This document shows, one piece after another, positions 44,918 to 51,878 of a DNA stretch of 64,000 nucleotides. Origin of the DNA: Acidovorax sp. A79 (lineage in GTDB: Bacteria > Pseudomonadota > Gammaproteobacteria > Burkholderiales > Burkholderiaceae_C); assembly GCF_041154505.1 (NCBI RefSeq), contig NZ_AP028672.1, positions 434,001 to 498,000 of the forward strand, in the 5' to 3' direction. The notes beneath the pieces were generated by a model that saw only the letters and a program-made list of their open reading frames with translations, made no database searches and was not told where the DNA came from. The position numbers and the translations under genes were made by a program. Numbering within the stretch: the stretch's first letter is position 1; every line of letters starts with the position of its first letter.

Positions 44918-45075
44918 ATGGCCTCTCGCTGAGGCCCTGTCTCTCGTCGGCTGCTTTTCTGCGGCCGCACTGATTTCTCTCTCCCGCGTTTTCTATCCGG
45001 TACCTGTTTGCGGAGGACTACGCACGCCTGTTTGTTTTCGTCGTTTTGTTTCGTTCCCTACCTATGGAGATTCCC

Positions 45076-45465
45076 ATGACCACTGCACCCGAATCCACAT
45101 CTAGTTTGGCTTCGCCTTCACCAAACGTCGCCACCATCATCTACTCCAACAGTGCCAAGTTTCCGCTGGGCCAAATCGTCGCCACGCCCGGCGCTTTGGA
45201 ACTGCTGCAAGAAGCTGGCTTTAGCGCGGCAGCCTTGGTCAGCCGTCACGTACATGGAGACTGGGGTGACCTGTGCGACGAAGACCGTGCAGAAAACGAC
45301 TTCGCCGTCACCCGCCGTATGCGGATCCTGAGTTGCTATAGGCTGGTCGATGCGGAGCGACTGGCTGCAACGCCCAGAGACAAGCGTTCGTCACTTCCCA
45401 CGCTCTGGATCATCACTGAAGCCGACCGCAGCGTCACTACGCTACTTCGTCCAGATGAGTATTGA
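45076..45465 (+). CDS. Small conserved island/plasmid-type protein
   Basis: 129 residues from the ATG at 45076, with GGAG 7 bases upstream; ATGs at 45046 and 45064 are in frame but less well placed. Features: TIIYSNSAKFPLGQIVATPGALELL, HVHGDWGDLCDEDRAEND and LPTLWIITEADRSVTTLLRPDEY. I recall similar short proteins on many proteobacterial integrative elements and plasmids, annotated only as plasmid-related, with unknown function. It is soluble, with no signal peptide. The next gene starts two bases after its stop. Confidence 0.7.
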   Translation: MTTAPESTSSLASPSPNVATIIYSNSAKFPLGQIVATPGALELLQEAGFSAAALVSRHVHGDWGDLCDEDRAENDFAVTRRMRILSCYRLVDAERLAATPRDKRSSLPTLWIITEADRSVTTLLRPDEY

Positions 45466-45466
45466 T

Positions 45467-46204
45467 ATGTCCAAAAGCGTCTCATCCAAGCGCGCTGAGC
45501 CGTCTTACACGTTTCAGCGCATCCATGCGGCGCTGCAAACCGGCCATACGCTCACCGTTCAACAAAAGCGCGAAGAGCCGGTGCCGGTCTTCATGCAGCA
45601 ATCGGTACTGGACGCATCTTGCGGGACCCACATGCTGGCGATGCTGCTTGTGATTCTTGGACTTGCCAAGGCGTCAGCACTGCACGACATGTCACGGCGC
45701 AAGCATGGTGTAGCCGCCGCAGTGTGGACAGCAATGTCCCCGTACTACTTCACCGGCATCAATCCCAAAGATTGGACGGATGAAGTAAATCGCCTCGGCC
45801 TGCCACTCGAACTCACCGCTCGCTACTGCATTGAGCACGACGTGGATGGCCCCGCCGTCAAATGGCTCATGCAGGGTGATCTGGTTGCCATTGCATTTGC
45901 CTCGGTGAAGCATCACCGCACCAAGCACTGGGCTCTCGCGGTAGGTGTGGAGGGTTTGGTGGTCGGTCAAAGTCACTTTCCGCAGCGCATCCTGCTGCTG
46001 GACAGTGGTGGAGCGGAACCATGTTTCCACGCCCATAACGCACGGCTGCGTTTGCCAGATGCCGGTCCCGGTAGCAGACGCGCTAAGCCTGGTTGGCACA
46101 AAGAGCCCAAGCAAAAGATGATCATCTGGATGCATGAGTCTGAGTCTTGGCAACCCGAGGCGGTGCGGTTGCTGGCAGCCATACGTGTGCGGAGATCGTC
46201 ATGA
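45467..46204 (+). CDS. Papain/C39-like cysteine peptidase candidate
   Basis: 245 residues from the ATG at 45467; ATG at 45455 overlaps the previous gene. A Cys-His-Asp triad can be proposed: Cys52 at the start of a helix (SVLDASCGTHMLAMLL), His154 in KHHRTKHWALAVGVE and Asp179 in RILLLDSGGAE. This is the order and spacing of C39-type and related papain-fold peptidases. No signal peptide and no ABC transporter nearby, so it is not a bacteriocin exporter peptidase. It is tightly packed between the small island protein and the FtsZ-C-like gene (ATGA overlap at 46201-46204), implying a joint role. Confidence 0.55.
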   Translation: MSKSVSSKRAEPSYTFQRIHAALQTGHTLTVQQKREEPVPVFMQQSVLDASCGTHMLAMLLVILGLAKASALHDMSRRKHGVAAAVWTAMSPYYFTGINPKDWTDEVNRLGLPLELTARYCIEHDVDGPAVKWLMQGDLVAIAFASVKHHRTKHWALAVGVEGLVVGQSHFPQRILLLDSGGAEPCFHAHNARLRLPDAGPGSRRAKPGWHKEPKQKMIIWMHESESWQPEAVRLLAAIRVRRSS

Positions 46205-46650
46205 CACTGAATCGGCGCGAATGTTTGCAGAAGCTAGCTCTGGTGTGCATGCCAACTCCTTCGGTCGTGTACTCGGAATTGGTTCTTGACGATCTGTGGG
46301 CGGCGACAGAGCCGGACGCGATGCCAGCATTGGACTGGGGCGATCTGAGCGCGGTACTGGCGCGTTGGGGGCGGTCCACATGGAGCCATGTCGTTACCGG
46401 CCATCACTGCGACTTGCATACCATGCTCTATGACAGCATCGAGGCCACCGCACAGCAAGCCTCATCAGAACGCCCACCGACTGTTATCGTGGTGCTGCGC
46501 GGCTACTCCTGCTTGCATCTGGATCAGTGCAGGGCGGTATCCAGCGCGTTCCATAGCGCAGTGCCGGCCTGTTCTGAACTGTGGTTTGCTGCAGCGCCTG
46601 CCCCGGCATTGATGGACAAGCTGCGACTGACAGTGGTTGTGAGCAGCTGA
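46201..46650 (+). CDS. FtsZ C-terminal-domain-like small protein
   Basis: 149 residues from the ATG at 46201, overlapping the preceding stop (ATGA). The segment DWGDLSAVLARWGRSTWSHV corresponds to the DFADVxxVMxxxGxAxxG stretch of FtsZ. PTVIVVLRGYSCLHLDQCRA and KLRLTVVVSS match the FtsZ C-terminal domain strands (LVNITGGxDLxLxE; IRVTVVATG), in the right order. The GTP-binding N-terminal domain is missing. It could act by binding tubulin-like polymers of host or phage, or simply use the same fold. It ends convergently with the XRE regulator. The similarity is by eye and needs a profile search. Confidence 0.5.
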   Translation: MTLNRRECLQKLALVCMPTPSVVYSELVLDDLWAATEPDAMPALDWGDLSAVLARWGRSTWSHVVTGHHCDLHTMLYDSIEATAQQASSERPPTVIVVLRGYSCLHLDQCRAVSSAFHSAVPACSELWFAAAPAPALMDKLRLTVVVSS

Positions 46651-46667
46651 AGCGAGCTGACCAGAGG

Positions 46668-47075
46668 CTACTTGGCGGCAGCTTTACCCGGCGCTTTGGT
46701 GCGCTTGGCTGTTGGCTTCTTGTCGAGCACCGCTTGATTAGCGCGACGCAGTGGCCCACCCTCGGTAGTGGGTGGATGTGCCAGCCGAATGTCACCGAAC
46801 AGGTCAGCCAGCGTGATGTTCAACACATGGCAGATGGTGGCCAACGTCAAAACGCTCGCATTCACGCGGCCCAACTCCAGTTTGGACACCCGAGTTCGCT
46901 CCACCTCGGCACTCATTGCCAATTCCAACTGCGTCATACCGCTTTGCTCACGGAAGTGCCGCAGGTTCTGCCCCACCGCCAACGTGATTGCATTCGGTAT
47001 GAGTCGCACCTTGCGGCGGCGCTGAACCGGCGTCTCACTGGCAGCGCTTTGTTTCTGTGGAGCAGTCCGTGACAT
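46668..47075 (-). CDS. XRE-family transcriptional regulator
   Basis: 135 residues. A Cro/CI-type helix-turn-helix spans about 33-88: GQNLRHFREQSGMTQLELAMSAEVERTRVSKLELGRVNASVLTLATICHVLNITLADLF. Basic tails flank it on both sides (QRRRKVRLIP; KKPTAKRTKAPGKAAAK), suiting DNA binding. It is transcribed toward the peptidase cluster and divergently from the lipoprotein gene. A long perfect inverted repeat (47120-47148) lies in the intergenic region and is its likely operator, implying self-repression or control of the lipoprotein. Confidence 0.92.
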   Translation of the reverse strand: MSRTAPQKQSAASETPVQRRRKVRLIPNAITLAVGQNLRHFREQSGMTQLELAMSAEVERTRVSKLELGRVNASVLTLATICHVLNITLADLFGDIRLAHPPTTEGGPLRRANQAVLDKKPTAKRTKAPGKAAAK

Positions 47076-47119
47076 GCTCCACAGGCTCTCGAAATGTGCC
47101 TACCAAGGAAACGTCTTAT

Positions 47120-47148
47120 AAGGAACATTGCATGCCAGAATGTTCCTT
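47120..47148. promoter_or_regulatory. Perfect inverted repeat, probable XRE or LexA-type operator
   Basis: AAGGAACATT and AATGTTCCTT, perfect 10-base arms around a 9-base spacer. Located 45 bases upstream of the XRE start and 38 bases before the lipoprotein start, so it could control both. GAAC and GTTC cores recall LexA-like sites, but the spacing differs from the E. coli box. Confidence 0.6.
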
Positions 47149-47185
47149 GAGAGGCACAAATTTTTACAACCAACAGGAAGAAAAA

Positions 47186-48325
47186 ATGAACCCCAAAAGA
47201 ACTACCGCCGTGACCTTGGCGGCAACGTCCGTGGTTTTGCTGGCCGCATGCGGTGACAAAACACCGTCCTGCGCTGATCCGGCCACGGTGTCGCTGGTCC
47301 AGCAGATTTACCAGCAGAGCTTTGACAAAGAGCATGCAAGCATGAGCCCTGAGCGTCAGCGCAGCGTGCAGATCACGAGCAAGAACACCAAAGTCACGGT
47401 GGACTCCATCACCACCGCTCGCAGCGACGAATCGACAGGGAAGAAAACCTGCTCAGCGGTCCTGACGGCGGTGATGCCGCAAGACGCCATCCCTACCGAC
47501 CAGCGGATGCTCAATCACCTGCGCGGCACGTATGAACCTCAAGGCGCCGCGTTGGATGGAAATACAGTCAAGGGCAATGTGACCTACACCGTGCAGCGTA
47601 CCGAAGACAGCAAAGAGATTCTGGTCAAGCTCACGGGGCACTTGGCATTCATGGGGCTGTTCCACGATCTGGCGATGCTCCGGGTGTTCGACAAGAGCGA
47701 AGCGGAGATTGCCAAGATTGCTGGTGAAGCTCCACCAGCAGCCGAGGCCAAACCAGCAGAGCAAACTTCACCAGAGGTTTCACCAGTCGCCCAACCTGCA
47801 CCAGCCGTAGCTACGCCAGTGCCTACGAACACTGCACCCGCTGCGGCACCAGTCGCTCCGCCAGCCAACTTGACGGCTGCTGCTCCGGCTGTGACTGTCG
47901 CGCATCTATGTACCGCCGCTGAAACCCCGATCTTTGCGTGTTCCACCGGAAAGAAGCGAGTCTCGGTGTGTACTGGCCGCTCTGGTGGCAATGAGCAGTT
48001 GGCATACCGGATAGCACCGCTGGAAGGCGAAGTGGAGATGGAATATCCGAGCGGCGGTGCTGGTGCAGCTTCAGCTTTCCAGCGTGGCTCACAGCTTGGT
48101 CAAGATGGCACTGCTGTGAACTTCCTGTCATTCGACAAGGGCAACTATCGCTATGTCGTTTATGCCGGTGACGGTGAAAATGGACGCAAGGGAGTGTTGG
48201 TGGAGCAGAGTGGCAAGCGAATTGCTGATCTGCGCTGTCAGAGTGACGCCATGTCTCGCTTCGATCCTGCGCAGCTTCAAAAGATGGGGCTGAGCCTAGA
48301 CAGCCGGACGCTGCAACTGCAGTGA
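47186..48325 (+). CDS. Lipoprotein of unknown function
   Basis: 379 residues from the ATG at 47186 (AGGAAG upstream). The lipobox VVLLAACGDK gives a lipidated Cys at position 22; Gly follows, so outer-membrane sorting is likely. The N-terminal domain (about 25-180) is alpha/beta. A long Pro/Ala/Thr linker (about 185-235; APAVATPVPTNTAPAAAP) leads to a C-terminal beta domain (IFACSTGKKRVSVCTGRSGG, NYRYVVYAGDGENGRKGVLV). The C-terminal part resembles small domains in periplasmic proteins with paired cysteines. Next to it is the exported hydrolase, 28 bases downstream. Function unknown. Confidence 0.8.
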   Translation: MNPKRTTAVTLAATSVVLLAACGDKTPSCADPATVSLVQQIYQQSFDKEHASMSPERQRSVQITSKNTKVTVDSITTARSDESTGKKTCSAVLTAVMPQDAIPTDQRMLNHLRGTYEPQGAALDGNTVKGNVTYTVQRTEDSKEILVKLTGHLAFMGLFHDLAMLRVFDKSEAEIAKIAGEAPPAAEAKPAEQTSPEVSPVAQPAPAVATPVPTNTAPAAAPVAPPANLTAAAPAVTVAHLCTAAETPIFACSTGKKRVSVCTGRSGGNEQLAYRIAPLEGEVEMEYPSGGAGAASAFQRGSQLGQDGTAVNFLSFDKGNYRYVVYAGDGENGRKGVLVEQSGKRIADLRCQSDAMSRFDPAQLQKMGLSLDSRTLQLQ

Positions 48326-48353
48326 GCACCGTAATTCGATTCAGAACAGCAAA

Positions 48354-49355
48354 ATGAAAAATCTATTTGGCAATGCTCTTCATCTGGCTTTTGGGGCTGT
48401 CCTGCTGAGCATGGCGACCACGTCTTCTTGGGCAGCATCGGACGATGTGATCGCCGTCGAAAAATCGCAGCCGCCAATTACCGTTGAGTTCGCGCCAGAA
48501 AAGCCGCACGGCTGGAACATCGACCGGCACCTCACCAGGAACGGTCTGAACATGTTTGCCTCCAACGTGCCGTCGTTTAATGGCCAGGGCAAGCTGCTTT
48601 CAAGTTGGAACCCACGCTTCGGCAAAGTCGGGGAGCGGCCCACGTTCATCATCATCCACGGTGGTCATGGTGTGAGTCCCGGCAACATCGACACCGCCAT
48701 CTGGGCGGTCAAGACGCTCGATGCCAACGTCATGGTGTTGGATTCGTACTGGTCGCGTGGCCGGGACGAGAACTGGAAGACATGGACGCAGTACGGCGCG
48801 AACATGCGGACCCTCGATCTGATTGCTGCTGCACGTTTCGTCAAGTCAGAAGGCGCTGACCCCAAGAAGACGTTCGTGATCGGTGACAGCCAAGGTGGCT
48901 GGACTGTGTTGCGCGCGTTCTCCAATCACAACCTCAGCGGCGAAGTGAAGTCGTTGCTGGCCGGTGGTATCGCGCTGTACCCCAACTGTTACGCCAAAGA
49001 GTCATTCTGGAGCGGCTTGCCTGGTGGCGGAGCCGCGAACACAGATATTGTCCCACCGCTTGGTGACTACGTGGCGCCTGTGCATGTTTTCACTGGCACC
49101 GCTGACACAGCAACGCCGACTTCGCAGTGCAACGTTGACCGTGCGCTTAAAGGTGCGTACAAGTGGACCAGCTTTGAAGGTGCCACACACGCGTGGGACT
49201 CGCCAAGTGGTGGTGTTGGTCAACCTGGTTTAGACGGAAAGTGCAGCAAGGCGTTGAACGTCTACAACAAGTTCGCAATCTGTCGCAACAACCAGTACAC
49301 CGATATGACGCGCAACGAGATAGTTTCTTTTGTGGAACGCCACACTGCCAAGTAG
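48354..49355 (+). CDS. Exported alpha/beta hydrolase (dienelactone-hydrolase-like)
   Basis: 333 residues with a signal peptide (FGAVLLSMATTSSWA). The alpha/beta-hydrolase fold is shown by the oxyanion strand PTFIIIHGGHG, the nucleophile elbow IGDSQGGW (Ser), the acid in HVFTGTADTATP (Asp) and the His in FEGATHAWD. The elbow Ser replaces the Cys of classic dienelactone hydrolases, so an esterase or acyl hydrolase is more likely. Two to four Cys suggest disulfides in the periplasm. It lies close behind the lipoprotein gene, probably one operon, and is the last gene of the island. Confidence 0.85.
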   Translation: MKNLFGNALHLAFGAVLLSMATTSSWAASDDVIAVEKSQPPITVEFAPEKPHGWNIDRHLTRNGLNMFASNVPSFNGQGKLLSSWNPRFGKVGERPTFIIIHGGHGVSPGNIDTAIWAVKTLDANVMVLDSYWSRGRDENWKTWTQYGANMRTLDLIAAARFVKSEGADPKKTFVIGDSQGGWTVLRAFSNHNLSGEVKSLLAGGIALYPNCYAKESFWSGLPGGGAANTDIVPPLGDYVAPVHVFTGTADTATPTSQCNVDRALKGAYKWTSFEGATHAWDSPSGGVGQPGLDGKCSKALNVYNKFAICRNNQYTDMTRNEIVSFVERHTAK

Positions 49356-49462
49356 TTTGGGTGCGGTAGTGCTTGCGCGCGCTTTGCGTTGATCGATCTC
49401 GACGCAGGTCGAAAAAAAAGCACATTTTCCGTTGCCAGTTGTCCAACAGCATCCAACTGATT

Positions 49463-49482
49463 TCTGGCAACGTTCTGGCAAT
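49463..49482. promoter_or_regulatory. TCTGGCAAC boxes, probable integrase arm-type sites (right end)
   Basis: TCTGGCAAC at 49463-49471 and TCTGGCAAT at 49474-49482, an 11-base period; an inverted GTTGCCAG lies at 49431. They match the boxes inside the left end of the island. Confidence 0.6.
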
Positions 49483-49500
49483 GAGCTTGGGGCAAGAAAA

Positions 49501-49531
49501 AAGCACTTAGGCATTTCTGCTCTAAGTGCTT
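49501..49531 (-). terminator. Terminator of tRNA-Lys, supplied by the island
   Basis: Perfect 10-bp stem AAGCACTTAG / CTAAGTGCTT with an 11-base loop. On the minus strand it is followed by TTTTTTCTTG. It lies 18 bases after the tRNA 3' end and inside the island, so it replaces the original terminator now left at 21877-21907. Confidence 0.85.
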
Positions 49532-49548
49532 GATTCATAACCAAATTT

Positions 49549-49595
49549 TGGTAGGACGTACAAGATTCGAACTTGTGACCAACGGATTAAAAGTC
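49549..49595. repeat. attR: 3' part of tRNA-Lys shared with attL
   Basis: The 47 bases at the 3' end of the tRNA gene, identical to 21929-21975. The island end is therefore inside a tRNA that stays intact. Confidence 0.95.
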
Positions 49596-49624
49596 CGCTG
49601 CTCTACCAACTGAGCTAACGTCCC
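49549..49624 (-). tRNA. tRNA-Lys (anticodon UUU)
   Basis: 76 nucleotides on the minus strand: acceptor GGGACGT/ACGTCCT with a G-U first pair, D arm GCTCAGTTGGTAGAGC, anticodon arm CGGACTTTTAATCCG with TTT, T arm with GTTCGAAT, discriminator A and encoded CCA. It is the integration site of the island. It lies 43 bases downstream of and in the same direction as tcdA, whose product modifies t6A-containing tRNAs such as this one. Confidence 0.97.
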
Positions 49625-49666
49625 GACCTGTTGCAGCAATCGTGGCCGATGGCTGCAAAGCCCTGG

Positions 49667-49672
49667 ATTATA
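49667..49672 (-). promoter_or_regulatory. Possible tRNA-Lys -10 box
   Basis: A perfect TATAAT on the minus strand, 42 bases before the tRNA start and overlapping the tcdA stop. No good -35 element is visible at 16-18 bases, so the tRNA may instead be read from the upstream operon. Confidence 0.35.
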
Positions 49673-50498
49673 GCGTTGTTTTTACGGCCTTCCTGGAAGT
49701 TGCGGCAAGTTTGTCTAGCACCCAGCCCGCGGCACACTGGCCGAAGGTGGCCGTCACGGCGACGACCGAACCATACCCATGGCAATTCAGGGAGCCATCC
49801 CCATCGATTTGGCATGACGCATCCGGCGGAGCCACAGCCTCTCGGCTGAAGACACAGTCCACGCCGATCTTCTTGCCCTCGCGTGCGGCACGGTGGTGCT
49901 TGCGCATGCGATAGCGCAGTTGCGCCAGCAAAGGATCGTGGGTCGTCCGCGCGAGGTCGTCCACATCCACCTTGTGCGCATGCCGCTTGCCACCCGCCGC
50001 ACCCACGGTGATGTGCAGCACCCCGCTGGCCTGGGCCCATGCCGCAATGGCCGTCTTGGCCTTGACCTGATCGCAGGCATCGATCACCGCATCAACGGGC
50101 ACGGGAAGCAACCCAGGCCAGTTTTCCGGCTCCACGAAGTCCTCGATGCAATGGACCGTGCACTCCGGGTGAATCTGTGCGATCCGATCCCGCATCGCCA
50201 GAACCTTGGCTTGTCCAATGGTCCCGGTGAGCGCATGAATCTGGCGGTTGATATTTGACTCGGACACATGGTCGAGATCGATCAGGGTGATCTGCCCCAC
50301 CCCGCTGCGCGCCAAGGCCTCGGCGGCCCATGAGCCTACGCCACCAATCCCCACCACCGCGATGTGTGCCTGGCGGATCCGGGCGGCGCCCTGCACGCCG
50401 TACAGCCGCTCCAGTCCGCCGAAACGGCGATCCGGGGCGGCGGACTCAGGCACGACAATGGGGTACGGCGCCGCTTGAACAGACGGTGCGCCGGGCAT
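49668..50498 (-). CDS. tcdA: tRNA threonylcarbamoyladenosine dehydratase
   Basis: 276 residues, ThiF/E1-like. The nucleotide-binding motif is AVVGIGGVGSWAAEALARSG, then LIDLDHVSESNINRQ and DACDQVKAKTAI. A later LNCHGYGS segment, with ATFG, is typical of TcdA/CsdL. It uses ATP to cyclise t6A37 to ct6A in ANN-decoding tRNAs. The start is the ATG overlapping the cpoB stop (TGATG); a GTG one codon earlier is less likely. It ends the tolB-pal-cpoB-tcdA run and is followed by tRNA-Lys. Confidence 0.93.
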   Translation of the reverse strand: MPGAPSVQAAPYPIVVPESAAPDRRFGGLERLYGVQGAARIRQAHIAVVGIGGVGSWAAEALARSGVGQITLIDLDHVSESNINRQIHALTGTIGQAKVLAMRDRIAQIHPECTVHCIEDFVEPENWPGLLPVPVDAVIDACDQVKAKTAIAAWAQASGVLHITVGAAGGKRHAHKVDVDDLARTTHDPLLAQLRYRMRKHHRAAREGKKIGVDCVFSREAVAPPDASCQIDGDGSLNCHGYGSVVAVTATFGQCAAGWVLDKLAATSRKAVKTTL

Positions 50499-51295
50499 CA
50501 CTTCAAGCGGGAAAGGCGTTCTTTGGCCGCCATCGCAGCTTCAGATTGCGGGTAGGCGCGCAGAAGATCTTCCAGCGTCTTGCGCGCGGCCCGCGTGTCC
50601 TTGAGTTCGATCTGGCAGTTGGCGATAGACAGGGCCGCTTCCGGCGCGCGGGCATGGGAGGGGGCATCAGCCAGCATCAGCTTGAAGTTGTTGATGGCCT
50701 CCTTGTACTCGCGGGTGGCATATTGGGCGTTCCCCAGCCAGAAGCGGGCGGAAGGCACGAAGCCACTGCGCGGGTACTGCCGCACAAACGCCGCAAATGC
50801 CGAACTCGCATCGGAAAACTTGCCCGAACGGAACACGGACAGGGCCGCTTCGAAGTCCTTCTTTTCGGCGGGGTCGGCCTGGAACTCCTGGCCGTCCACC
50901 GTCACCTTCACCGGCTCAAACTGCTTCAGGCGCTCATCCACTCCCTGGGCAATGTCCTTCTGGCGCCGCTGCAGGTCCGCAGCATCCCGCAGCAACTGCT
51001 CGTTCTGGCCCCGAAGCTTGGACTGCTCCATGCGCAGCGTCTCGATCTGCCCCTGCAGATCAAGCAGGCTGCGCCGGAGCTGGCCGTTCTCTTCGCCAAG
51101 CCTGCGCATTTCTTCGGCTGCGCGTTGCTGGGACATTTGCAGCCCGTCAACACGCTGGCGCAGTTCGATGATGGCGCGGCGGGCCTCGTCGTCCTCAAAA
51201 AGGGCTGCATGCGCCGCGGGCAGCAAGGCCGCCGACAGCGCCCCGGCCGCCAGTGCCTTGAACAGGTAGGACACAGGAAAAGACAACGTGCGCAT
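50498..51295 (-). CDS. cpoB: Cell division coordinator CpoB (YbgF), TPR protein
   Basis: 265 residues from the ATG at 51295, which overlaps the pal stop by one base (TGATG). Signal peptide (LFKALAAGALSAALLPAAHA), an N-terminal trimerising coiled coil (about 35-105: RAIIELRQRVDGLQMSQQRA..., repeated Gln/Leu heptads), then tetratricopeptide repeats at about 140-260 (FEAALSVFRSGKFSDASSAF, SARFWLGNAQYATREYKEAI, AALSIANCQIELKDTRAARK). Periplasmic; binds TolA and coordinates PBP1B activity with outer-membrane constriction. Standard third gene after tolB and pal. Confidence 0.95.
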   Translation of the reverse strand: MRTLSFPVSYLFKALAAGALSAALLPAAHAALFEDDEARRAIIELRQRVDGLQMSQQRAAEEMRRLGEENGQLRRSLLDLQGQIETLRMEQSKLRGQNEQLLRDAADLQRRQKDIAQGVDERLKQFEPVKVTVDGQEFQADPAEKKDFEAALSVFRSGKFSDASSAFAAFVRQYPRSGFVPSARFWLGNAQYATREYKEAINNFKLMLADAPSHARAPEAALSIANCQIELKDTRAARKTLEDLLRAYPQSEAAMAAKERLSRLK

Positions 51296-51834
51296 CAACG
51301 ATAGGACAGTTCTGCCCGGCGATTCTGTGCGTGCACGTCTTCGCTATTGCCTTGGGCGGCGGGCTTTTCCTTGCCAAAGCTCACGGCTTCCATCTGGTTG
51401 TCTGGCACACCCAGCAGCGCCAGCGAACGGCGCACGGCTTCGGCGCGCTTCTGGCCCAGGGCTAGGTTGTACTCGCGGCCACCACGGTCGTCGGTATGGC
51501 CTTCGATCATGACCTTGCGGCCGTTGCCAGACTTGATGAAGCGGGAATGCGCTTCGATCAGGGACTGGAATTCAGGCTTGATCACGTAGCTGTCGTAGTC
51601 GAAATAGACGATGCGGCTCACACCCACGGGGCCGGCTGCATCGCGGCCCGACTGGCCAAGGTCCACGCCGGCCACGCCGCTCTGGGCAGTGTTGCCGGAG
51701 TTGGCCCCACTGTTGGTGCCCATGGTGGACGTGGCGTTCTTGTCTTCGACAGGCACGTCATCCAGCTTCACGCCGGAACTGCATCCGGCCATCAATGCGA
51801 CAACGGTAAGGGCAAGGGTAATGCGTTTGATCAT
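51295..51834 (-). CDS. pal: Peptidoglycan-associated lipoprotein Pal
   Basis: 179 residues from the ATG at 51834, with AGGAG upstream; an ATG at 51882 would precede the signal peptide. Lipobox LMAGCSSG gives a lipidated Cys17. A linker leads to the OmpA-like peptidoglycan-binding domain (about 70-179) with IVYFDYDSYVI, IEGHTDDRGGREYNLALGQKRAEAVRRSL and the conserved Asp and Arg that hold diaminopimelate. Anchored in the outer membrane, it binds TolB and peptidoglycan. Coupled to cpoB by a TGATG overlap. Confidence 0.97.
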   Translation of the reverse strand: MIKRITLALTVVALMAGCSSGVKLDDVPVEDKNATSTMGTNSGANSGNTAQSGVAGVDLGQSGRDAAGPVGVSRIVYFDYDSYVIKPEFQSLIEAHSRFIKSGNGRKVMIEGHTDDRGGREYNLALGQKRAEAVRRSLALLGVPDNQMEAVSFGKEKPAAQGNSEDVHAQNRRAELSYR

Positions 51835-51878
51835 CCAAAATTCTCCTGAAAGCTTGGTAACTGAAAGTGCGGATAAGT

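Larger units (their letters stand above)
21929..49595. mobile_element. Genomic island integrated in tRNA-Lys(UUU), about 27.6 kb
   Basis: Bounded by perfect 47-bp repeats of the tRNA 3' end, with an integrase gene immediately inside the left repeat and clustered TCTGGCAAC boxes at both ends. Cargo runs from integrase, AlpA-like regulator and Rep-like protein through several defence-type loci (ATPase/TOPRIM/DUF262, type I restriction-modification, nuclease, peptidase cluster) to a lipoprotein and hydrolase. No conjugation or phage-structural genes were seen, so it is not self-transmissible by its own visible genes; a satellite-like or mobilisable element is possible. Confidence 0.92.

Noticed and set aside
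45350..45466. Longer start for the peptidase gene
   Set aside because: It would overlap most of the previous gene's 3' end in another frame; ATG at 45467 lies just after that stop.
21929..49595. Prophage
   Set aside because: No capsid, terminase, portal, tail or lysis genes were recognised.
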